DNA of 64,000 nucleotides from Nipponacmea schrenckii (Eukaryota; Mollusca; Gastropoda; Lottiidae). The position numbers were made by a program, and so were the translations under genes. Numbering within the stretch: position 1 is the stretch's first letter; every line of letters starts with the position of its first letter. The notes below the pieces were generated by a model that worked only from the letters and a program-made list of their open reading frames with translations, was not told the origin of the DNA and did no database searches. The stretch lies in NCBI GenBank assembly GCA_030562195.1, contig CM060202.1:31362599-31426598 (forward strand). The letters run 5' to 3'. Below are positions 24,844 through 36,100 of this stretch, piece by piece.

Positions 24844-25877
24844 GACTTGAAATGTGTCCAATAGACATCCTGGATCATTCTAGATGATAAATTGAATAAG
24901 GTAGACAAGAAATGAGTCCAATAGACATCCTGGATCATTCTAGATGATAAAATCAATAAGGTAGACATGAAATGAGTCCAATAGTCATCCTGGATCATTC
25001 TAGATGATAAATTGAATAAGGTAGACATGAAATGAGTCCAATAGACATCCTGGATCATTCTAGATGATAAAATCAATAAGGTAGACATGAAATGAGTCCA
25101 ATAGACATCCTGGATCATTCTAGATGATAAATTCAATAAGGTAGACATGAAATGAGTCCAATAGACATCCTGGATCATTCTAGATGATAAATTTCAATAA
25201 GGTAGACATGAAATGTGTCCAATAGACATCCTGGATCATTCTAGATGATAAAATCAATAAGGTAGACTGAAATGTGTCCAATAGACATCCTGGATCATTC
25301 TAGATGATAAAATCAATAAGGTAGACATGAAATGTGTCCAATAGACATCCTGGATCATTCTAGATGATAAAATCAATGAGGTAGACATGAAATGAGTCCA
25401 ATAGACATCCTGGATCATTCTAGATGATAAAATCAATAAGGTAGACATGAAATGAGTCCAATAGACATCCTGGATCATTCTAGATGATAAAATCAATGAG
25501 GTAGACATGAAATGAGTCCAATAGACATCCTGGATCATTCTAGATGATAAATTCAATAAGGTAGACATGAAATGAGTCCAATAGACATCCTGGATCATTC
25601 TAGATGATAAATTCAATGAGGTAGACATGAAATGAGTCCAATAGACATCCTGGATCATTCTAGATGATAAATTCAATAAGGTAGACATGAAATGAGTCCA
25701 ATAGACATCCTGGATCATTCTAGATGATAAAATCAATAAGGTAGACATGAAATGAGTCCAATAGACATCCTGGATCATTCTAGATGATAAATTCAATAAG
25801 GTAGACATGAAATGAGTCCAATAGACATCCTGGATCATTCTAGATGATAAAATCAATGAGGTAGACATGAAATGGAC
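24844..25877. repeat. 60-bp satellite, about 17 copies
   Basis: The unit begins GAAATGAGTCCAATAGACAT and continues CCTGGATCATTCTAGATGAT, ending near AATAAGGTAGACAT. Period is exactly 60, so reverse-strand frames stay open and repeat RMIQDVYWTHFMST. One copy near 25190-25265 has a one-base gain and a two-base loss. It lies just downstream of NDUFA2. Confidence 0.96.
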
Positions 25878-25880
25878 CAT

Positions 25881-27148
25881 CCTTGATCAGTAAAGATTTA
25901 TAAGCAGTGGCCCAGGAAGAATAAATCTAAATTCACCAAGTGATTATCCAAGTCAGTTTTTGAAAATCCAAATCTCTGATATTCGCACCACCGACTTCAT
26001 GTGATTTAAAAGAGGGTTTTTCTAAACTTTACAATTCCCAACCTAATCTTGTCTAGCTGACTTCGGCGTGGAAATGAAAAGAGTTTTACGTCCTACTCTT
26101 CTGCACCTCATTGGCTAATGAAGAGGGTACGAGAGTGTAAACAATAGACCTATATTTATATATTATTGTTATGATGACGATAAGAACTCTGGGTGAAACC
26201 GATAGTGATTATTATTGACAGTCGTATCTATAATTGGCCTCACGTGACTAGCATCTTTAATACTTTATCATTATTACCCCAATCAATACTGGACTTATCT
26301 TAAAAAATACAGTCGCAGTTCAAAATATAGGGTTTACTTCTGTACTCGGAAAAATTGTCTAATTGTTCTAAGGTAGGGAAACTTCCTAATTTATATAATA
26401 TTGTAAAATGTACAGAAATATTAACTTTCATATCAACTTTTTATCAGTCCCTGGATTTACATAAAACCGGAGCTTTGCCTAAGTTTAGACCTAATTTGAT
26501 TTGATTTTATTCAGAAATAACGCATGTATGTTGGAAGCTTGTATACTGTTCACTGTATACTGAGAAAGGCTTTTGATCTGTCAATGACAGCTTCTTGTGG
26601 TTGATGATCAGAAATAAGCCTAGGTTATGGTTTTAATAGATTGAAACAGAATCTACAAACTTTCTAAATCAACTATATTAATCTTCCGATTATAGAAACC
26701 TTTAAGTGTCACCCTCTAACCATATACTGAAGTTCCAGCTTTAAACTGTCGTTAAGATGGGACAATAAACCGAGACCCAGTATTGCTACAGGCTGTGCAC
26801 GTTAAAGATCCCTCAAAAGTGGGAAATCGCAAGAAGAGTAAGCTCATACAGCTGTCCTGACAAAATTCCCTTCATTGCGCGCTTAATGACGTTTGCCCGT
26901 CTTCATTAACCCATAAGGTGCAGTTGAGTAGGACGTAAAACTCCATTCATTTCATTTCATCTCATCTAATCTATAAACTGTTAACTATTTCCAGGAAATT
27001 CTAGGTAATATACATGTAAGTTATAACAGTAAAGTTAGAATTATTTGTTATTGTACTCTATTGAAGGATGTCAACGATTATTTTTCAGAATTCACCATTC
27101 TAGTATCATTTTTAGAGAATGAAGATGGTCACATGATAAATAAACAAG
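25881..27148. other. Intergenic NDUFA2-OCA2 with SINE-like pieces
   Basis: No exon seen. A reverse-oriented copy of the GTAAAACTCCAT element lies at about 26070-26125. A longer forward copy lies at 26757-26965: it carries GTGCACGTTAAAGATCCC, then TTCATTGCGCGC, then GTAAAACTCCATTCATTTCATTTCA. The last 180 bp should hold the OCA2 promoter, where I recognise no clear motif. Confidence 0.55.
26757..26965 (+). mobile_element. SINE-like element with (CATTT)n tail
   Basis: The longest copy of the most common dispersed element in the window. Landmarks in order: CCGAGACCCAGTATTGC, GTGCACGTTAAAGATCCC, CATTGCGCGCTTAATGACG, TCTTCATTAACCCATAAGGT, GGACGTAAAACTCCATTC, then a repeated CATTT tail. Shorter 3' pieces: forward at 10474-10578 (two), 27890-27965, 38213-38310, 50205-50400 (three), 56590-56685; reverse at 8185-8245, 18505-18565, 19885-19945, 26070-26125, 63470-63515. 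5' pieces occur near 60240-60360. Confidence 0.6.
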
Positions 27149-30100
27149 ATGCCGTCGTTTAGAAGAAAATCCAGCAGTAATTTAACCCTGCACGTAAACC
27201 CTAACCGTAGCCTATCACAGGGAAACAGACCCTTACTCATATCACGAGATAGTGACTATGGGTCGACCAGTCTGACAGTTACCGGTAGATCACCTAGAGG
27301 AAGTCGTACCCCGGAACCAAGATCAAAAGAAAACGAATTGATCGAGTCCCCCGCTATTTCTATCACCCCCTCAGTTCTAGAGGACGATGTATTTATACCC
27401 TCGGGTCCTAGTTTGGAATATTTATTAGACAGTGGGACTACGTAAGTAAACAATAAAAAAACACAAATTCTATTTTCTACTCGAAGGATGATTCAAGCTG
27501 AATATCACTTTAATTCTTATAATTTCCATAACTAACACATCTTATAATCCTACCCGTATCTCTTATTAAATTAAACTGTGATAATTGTAGGGCGGTGGAG
27601 GATGAGAAGGAGGGGTTAGAGAACAGTATGACCTCTCTGGACCGACAGCTCAGTGAATGGGCCACTTACAACAAGAAAAAATCACTGGATAAAAGAGAAC
27701 TGTTGGAGTATATAAAATGTGGATTATTGTTTATGTTTGTTGTTGTGTGTAGTGTAAGTTATAACAATATATTTTAACTAGGCTAGGAATTTCTGCTAAA
27801 CCAACTTACAGAATCCAGTTTTAACTTTGGATTACATCTATTAGAAGGACAATCAGACGTCTGCTTCGTCTATAATTTATTGAAATATACTTCATTGCGC
27901 ACTACACGACGTTGTCCATCTTCAAGGTGCCAAAATTTGACGTAAAACTCCATTTCATTTCTCTTCAAACAATCGAAATACCACACAGAAACGCTAAGTT
28001 GGTCTGCCTTGAGACAACTTTAATAAACCATAGAATAAAAGTGAATGATATTGAAGTTTGTTATAAAAACTTTTATCTTTCTCAGGTTATTATAGCGATT
28101 AATCCTGAGGTTGAAGAAGAATCATTTCAAGTCACTATAGCCAACACACATCCCGAGAGTGAGTTTCTTCTCATTTTAAACTTAAAACTCAGACCTGTAT
28201 GTTATCCAGCCGGAATTCTCCCCACAGCAGTCCACAAATTATGTTTTATATAGGTGGGGTGGGGGAGGCTGTTAGGCGTTCCCTGTTTACTACTATGAAG
28301 CCATGATGTCATAGGCCTACACTTAGCTACGTCGAGCTACTAGCGGGTGTGGGTTTCGATCATGTTGGGCGTGTCAAAGTTCGATGACCTTGAATTCATC
28401 ATCTTCACTAATAATTACAGTCCACCCAGCTGTATGGGTACGGATAATCCGGGAAGATCAATGCAAAAATTTTGGTCAAATACCAGATGGTAGAAAGGAT
28501 CCCTTACTGTAAACCTCAGTTATTATTCCTGTAGGCCCAATTTATACAGTTGTTGTTTTTTGTGAAGCTGTTTGACACTTACTCAATCTTTAATTTCAGA
28601 TATATATCTTTCTAAAATAACCCAGAGTGACTCTATAGTTAAACTACGGATACTGGGACCGTTTACAGATCACGGTGAAAACAACACGATGTTTAAATTA
28701 ACAGATCATCTGATAACAGTACAATTACTGACTGAACAAAACTCAACCCAGGTAGGGCGAAATCATCGTGGTTTTATTGAGAATACAAGGGCGTTTATTA
28801 TAGTGGTTTATTAAAGCGATACTGCGTCTTAAAATAAACATAAACTTTAAAAACTTTAAACTTGGTCAATAAGAGTATATATATTCATCAGTAAATATAC
28901 CCACTGCCATAAATAACATAGAAAAATATCCACAACTCTTAGTAGTTATCCATAAAGATGCATTTGATTATTGAAAAACGCTTAATAAATTGATTAGCGT
29001 TTTTCAATAATTACTAAGTTTTGTGAGTTTTCTAGATTTTACAGGGATTCTGATACTTTATGACACCAGGTAAGTTCACTGATGAATATACTCATATTGA
29101 CCATTCTTGAGAACTTACATTTTTTTGTTCATGCTAAGATACAGTATCACTTTATACAACATAGATCTGTTACCATGAATACTCCGATATACCGATTGGA
29201 GTACATGTATTTACAGATTAGGGTTTGTTTCTCCTGAACAACGAGCTCATAATCTTAATGCGAATTTCTATTTTTTTAATTTTGGTTCATGTCATTTTGG
29301 TTCATGTAATTTTGGTTCTTGTAATTTCGGTTCATGTAATTTCAGTGGCATCTTGTGATGAATGAAACCAACTTAAAACTGGGCAAAATTGTCACCAAGG
29401 AAAAGGAATTTACCTGCTACGGAGATGCGTGAGTTTTAATAATTCTATAACCAACCCTCAGTGGTAAACAGGGGTTTCATTTCCACGTGCTATTAAAGGG
29501 TGGACATGATCGTTGATGAATTGAACCATTTTGAGTGCTACTGAGCAAGATTCTTAAAAAGTTAAGAAACGTCTCCAGGTGTCTCAGACTTAAGCATATT
29601 TATGTCATGTATTATTTTATAAGTCATCGTAAATACGATTTTGTTACGTCCGATTGTTAGTCCGGTATACCCTACTTAATACTGTTTCTAACTTTCAGAA
29701 TAAACTGTAATTTGTCGTTGACCACGGACTATAATAAACCAGTGCCAATAGAATATTCCTATTTACCGATAGGACATCAGGCTCATAATGGAGTTTATTA
29801 TGCTGCAGCCATCTTGATTACTGTTTATATACTGATTATATTTGAGGTAAGTATCAATTAATGAAATTAGGACAACGCACGTGCATTTGAAGATTTGTTG
29901 AGAATAAGGTAATCTTTTAATCTTGAAATTATGACAAGGGATGTATTTGAAGATTTGTTTGTAACATGTTTATTTTGTATTTAAACTGCACCTATATTAT
30001 TTAATAAAGACGATCTAGAAAATAGGACAACACACGTGCATTTGACGATTTTGTTTGTTTGTTATTTTTAGTTGGTACACCGAACAGTAGCTGCTCTGGT

Positions 30101-33100
30101 GGGATCATTCGCCGCTATAGCTGTTTTATCAGCTTTGAACGAGGTAAAACTATACAATACAAGTCAACTGGTCGTTTCTTTCTAAGTTGGCCGAATGATT
30201 TTACAGAAGACTCAAAATCACTTCATTTCACATCATGTGTATCCAGAATTATCCGCATTTTTTTTTTATCCCATATCACTATATAACACTGTACCATCAA
30301 GTGTTACATTTGAAGCCAATCAATTACAAGATGTAATCCCGTATCCAAATGAAGTGGACATGTGTCTAGAATTATCCACGTTTAAAAGTTAAATGACGAG
30401 ACATAAAAAGGAAAATAAATATATATATCCAAGCCCAAAATCAAACTGCTGAATAAATTGCCGAATCTGTAGCTTTATTCCTTTCTAAACCTTCGTGAAT
30501 TTATCTGTATGTTGTAGAGACCGACTACCGACACTCTCATCAGCTGGATTGATATGGAGACGATGATGTTGTTGTTTGGTATGATGATTCTAGTGGCTAT
30601 TTTCGCTGAAACTGGATTCTTTGATTACTCTGCTTTGAAGGTTTGCTTTCTCGCCTAAACTGTGTTCTGTCCAAGTAGAGAATTTTAGCAAGAGGTGGAG
30701 GGGCTTTCAAAACTTAAACCAAAATATCAGTTGGAAATTCAGGCTGAAAAAAACCTGGAAATCTGAAATTTTTGTTGGCTATGTGGCATCTCTGAAAGAG
30801 AAGACAAGATAACAACCCCAGTCGCACAGTAATATTGGGTCCTCTTTGTTGGGTCTTTGGTGCTATTTGTTGGATTTCTTTACTCGGAGATGGTATAAAG
30901 ATGTTGACCATAATATCGGAGTCTAAAAAACGTCCTGATGTTTAACTAACCTCTATATACTGCTATTGTTGTACAATATAATTTAACAATTTATATTTTA
31001 GGTATATCAACTGGCCCAAGGCGAGGTCTGGCCATTGGTCACTCTACTATGTTTATTTAGTGCTGTGGTTCAGCGTTCTTAGACAATGTGACGACTATTT
31101 TACTATTAACACCCGTCACCATCAGGTCAGTATAATACCGGTGTTTAGAATAATATAAAATTATTCCACAAATTTCTATAACAGGGGGAAACAATTAAAA
31201 ATATATACTATTGTCCTGTCGTCTAACGTTTCTTCAGAAACACTTTAGTTTGAAGAAGACACTTAGCTGAAATAATAGATGACAGGACAATAGTCTATGT
31301 TTTAAATATCTTAGTTATAATGAATAACAGGGAAAAACAATTAAAAATATATATTTTGTCCTGTCGTGTAACGTTTCGACTAAATGCCTTCTTCAGAAAC
31401 ACTTCAGTAGTCTATTATCACATTTGAACAGAATAATATAGATATTTATACCCAAGGCCTAGTACCGTGATTTAAACTGTAAAGTCCACATTTCTTCTCA
31501 GTACTTCTGTCTGAATCAAACAACTCCTTCTTTTCAATTCAAGATTTATTACTAGATTAAGATAGCGTAGACTTGTGTTTGAAGATTAAATGTGCTCTGG
31601 ATAAAAAGTTAGCTACAAATCATAGATATGTTTTAGATTCTTAGACAGATGAAACTTTGCAGACATGTTACAATGATTTCATGCCCCGAGAATTGTCGAG
31701 AACCTCGCTGGTCCAGGGCGAATTAAAGAATCTCCGACCATCTTTTTTCAGATTATGTGAAGTATTGAATCTGGACCCAAGCAGATTTTAATAGCCGAAG
31801 TTTTATTTTCCAATATTGGAGGGACAGCTACAGCGATTGGTGACCCCATTATTACCTGAACCAGTGGGTTGGAGTTACTATTAATAGGTGGTCACCCTAG
31901 CATATCCAGTGCGTCTAGGCTTCGATGATTATTACTTTGGAGAGAAATGGATATTATTCCTTTTTTTTTTTTCTTTCCTTTTATCCAAGTGGTTCCAATT
32001 GTCTATAGACTTCATTATGATGTATCTCCTGGAAATCTTTAGTAAAAGGCGAAAGATTTACTCGGGAAATGAGGAGAATAATATTCCCCGTTATCGTCAA
32101 ACTCAACACAGATACCCAGTCGAAACCTATATTGTTACTTGTACTGCTATACAAGTAATCATAAACCCACCTCACTGGTTGATGAACTGACTTAATCTTG
32201 AAGACACGAGTTGTGCCCCTTATTTCATTATTTATTTTTGCAATCAAATGAAACAGTAAATGAGTTCTTGTTTAAAAGTCGGATAAAATATTTTCCTACT
32301 AGATTTTATGATATTTATAACCCTGTCGGTGAGGGCCCTTCCCACCTGATCAGATCCCTTGGATAGTGGGATTTCAAAAATCATAAAAACCGTTCGGAAA
32401 TTTTTTGAGCTGTTGAGGAGTTCGTGATATGTCTGACATGGTTTATTGGATTCTTCCGAATAATATTAAAATACAATTTTTTATCAGATTACATTCACTT
32501 TTATGTTGGTCTCGTTAACTTTGAATTTCTTTAAAAATTGATTAAATCGTTGTTTGTTTTTTTTTTCTTCAGGGAATCTCATTTTCAGTGTTTACTATTC
32601 ACGCGTTTCTGGGGATATTATTTGTAATTGTGGGTGCGTATGGGATGTTGAGGTTTTATTATAGAAACGCTGAAAATTTAAAAAACCCGGAATCACCGGA
32701 AGTCAGAGGTTAGTGTGGCTGAAATACTGACCCTTTGCTCTTGAAACGATCCTAGTGATAGGAAGTGCTAGAGTCTTATATGCTAACACTGATTCTAGGA
32801 TATCCTAGCGATAGGATCGGAGAATAGGCGGTCTGATCTACGAATCCCGGATTAAATTTCCCGTATTGAACACTGCATGACGTTTATATATAAGCACAAT
32901 AGAATATAAACATGGAGGATATAACACTCTATAGCAATGAAGGCAATGTGTCGAATGAGTTGTGAAGTTCTTGGATTCTAAAATATCTCGACATTAAACT
33001 GAAGGACAAAATATCCACATTTTATGAAATATAATCACAAATTCCCAACCCAATAATAATGGAAAACAATTAAATATATATTACTGTTGTCTAACATTTC

Positions 33101-36100
33101 GGCTTAATGCCTTCCACAGAAACACTTGATTCTAAACATTCAATATGTAATAGAGGACGGACAAACTTGATCATAAACTACTGAAGCGTCTTCAGAAGTT
33201 ATATTGTATGTAATCCCGATTCTATTTGCGACTATTTCAGAGTTACGCCATGAGATTGGATTGTGGAAGAAAGCAGCGTCTAGAATTTCCGTGGTAACTC
33301 GAGAAGAAAGTGTGATGAAAGTTTTGTTTCTTCAGAAAGCAGTTGAACTGGAAAACGAACTAAACCGAGAACTTCATCGACAGAGGTTGGTTATTGATTA
33401 TTGAAAACCTGATTACGTCCACGAGATTATGTCACCAGACCTGAGGCCTGACCGACTTTGATCCCACATTCAAAACTATCTCCTACAATGACAGTTTTGT
33501 CATCTCACGGTGGTGTCCCGAAGCTCTGCCTTAATCTAAGTGTAACTTGAATGAACCCTTGGACTAGAAATCAGTAACTTATAACCACCAGACTTTGATG
33601 TTATTAAGAACACATAGTTAAGAATTACCCATTGATTTGGTTTTTACAAAAAGGATCTTTCCTACTGTCATTGATATTTATTTCCCAGGAAAGCGAAGAA
33701 AAGAGATTTTACAGACACCTATGATGAACTGGAGAAAAAGGTGAAAAATGGAAACTTTACTTCACTAAATATAAGTTTTACACTGTATTTATATTACATA
33801 GATTACATAGACCAGTAACATGGTCATTCAGGAAAATTAGACACAGACCATAATTTCATTGATTAGCAACATTTTCATCAGACGTCTATGGCTCTCAGGC
33901 TTTTGAGTTTATGATGTACCAATCGCTCTGTATTAAATATTTTTTTAATTTTTCTGACGTCTTATACGGTTTAATATTTCTATCATAAAAGGAACTACAG
34001 ACATCTGATTGAAAATTAGATCTAGTATTTGAAAGCCATAAATTTTCCCAATACAAATTTAAAAGCCAAGAACACATTTTACCTGTCACTCATCAAAGTC
34101 TAAAACTTGTTTTCTATTTTAGTATAAGATAACGGACCCCTGGCTATTAGTTAAGAGTGGTCTTGTTTTATCAACAGTTATTCTGATTTTATTCATTCAT
34201 TCCTTCGTTCCATCTATCCACGTAGGAATAGGTAAGGATCGTTTAATATTTTAATAAAACATATTGATAAAAGTAAAAAGTCTACATTCAATGATTGGTT
34301 ACAAGTAACGTGTTTAGAAAAAGGCTGTGGTTGAAAACGTTTCAGATTACAATCGAGACAAAGAATACGCGGCAAAGAAACGAAATTACTACGTCATATA
34401 ATGTATTTGTCACTCGGGCTGTGAAAATTACCGGTAATTGAATAAAGAAAGATACAACTTTTCAAACAGTAGCTGGGAAATGAGAAATATCGTGGCAAAG
34501 TTTGGATTGGTTAGAGATCATCCTGTTGATATTTATAATTCTATAATTCATTGGGAGTTTGTCACTCTCCTGTTAAATTAAAATGAACTTATGAACTTGA
34601 TGGCCATATTAGTTACTTACCAAAAAAACGGCAGTGACCTTGTTCTCTTTGAACAATTATAGTCTATCGTGTGCCGTTAATATTCATCGTGTGCGGGTAA
34701 TATTTAAGTATGCGGACAATATCCATCATGCGCGGACAATACACCAATATTAAAATGTACGGGGAATATCCATCGTGTGTGGGCAATATCCATCGTGTGC
34801 AGGTTATATCTATCGTGTGCGGGCAATATCTATCGCGTGTGGGTAATATCTACCGTGTGCGGGTTATATCTATCGTGTGCGGGCAATATCTATCGCTTGT
34901 GGGTAATATCTATCGCGTGCGGGCAATATCTATCGTGTGCGGGCAATATCTATCACGTGTGGATAATATCTACCGTGTGTAGGTTATATCTATCGTATGC
35001 GGGCAATATTAAAATGTACGGGGAATATCCATTGTGTGCAGGTTATATCTATCGTGTGCGGGCAATATCTATCGTGTGCGAGCAATATCTAAGGTAGTTG
35101 ACATAGTTAATAGTGTAAGATGTAGACCTCTATTCTGTTATTATTCTAGGTTGGACAGCAGTAACAGGGGCTGTATGGTTGATAGTGATAGCTAATATTG
35201 CAGATATTGACAATATTTTACATAAAGTTGAATGGTCGACTCTACTTTTCTTCTCCGCTTTGTTTGTTTTAATGGAGGTGAGATTGTTAGGGGAGAGGGG
35301 GGGGGGTCGTATTACTGTACTTCTCACACACCCTACATTCTGAACTAGAAATATTTATTTCATATCATGGTTCCCCATTCGTAGGGGTGATTTGAGTTTT
35401 GGGTATTTGCAATTAGTCTTAGAACAATCGCATAATCCTTTCAAATATTTATATCTCAAGTTTCGACAGTTAACTGTGAACACTATTACTGATTAATTTA
35501 TCTAATACAAATATTTCCGGTGTGATAAGTCAAATTAATAGCGAACCTGTCTATTTAATGATATCCTCAACTGTAAACACTATTACTGATTAATTTATCT
35601 AATACAAATATTTCCGGTGTGATAAGTCAAATTAATGGTGAACCTGTCTATTTAATGATATCCTCAACTGTAAACACTATTACTGATTAATTTATCTAAT
35701 ACAAATATTTCCGGTGTGATAAGTCAAATTAATAGCGAATCTGTCTATTTAATGATATCCTCAACTGTGAACACAATTACTGATTAATTTATCTAATACA
35801 AATATTTCCGGTGTGATGGGTTAAAGTAATAGCGAACCTGTCTATTTAATGATATCCTCAACTGTAACACTATTACTGATTAGGTTAGTTAGAAAATCCA
35901 GTTTCTGGACTAATGGTCAATTAATGGTGATCGTCTATTAATCAATCTGGATATTCCGCAACTGTGACGAGTTTTATAGATAATTATCGTAATACAAGAT
36001 ATCGGTGTAGATAAGTATGGAGGGTGTCTATTAATATATCTGGACGCTATACTGATTTTTATAGATAATATATTTCCGTGTGATAAGCAAAATTTAAGGT

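Noticed and set aside
24798..25880. Minus-strand frames of 126 and 208 codons with a 20-residue repeat
   Set aside because: A 60-bp satellite without a gene context; kept only as a low-interest observation.
30059..30286. Separate small frame starting [12 protein letters not shown]
   Set aside because: Other frame of OCA2 exon 7, whose real frame reads [20 protein letters not shown].
31888..32247. Two opposing small frames in the region after OCA2 exon 10
   Set aside because: No family resemblance, and the flanking exon is disrupted; most likely intron sequence of uncertain quality.
34710..35097. Two overlapping frames repeating [20 protein letters not shown]
   Set aside because: Translation of the 20-bp array in OCA2 intron 14.
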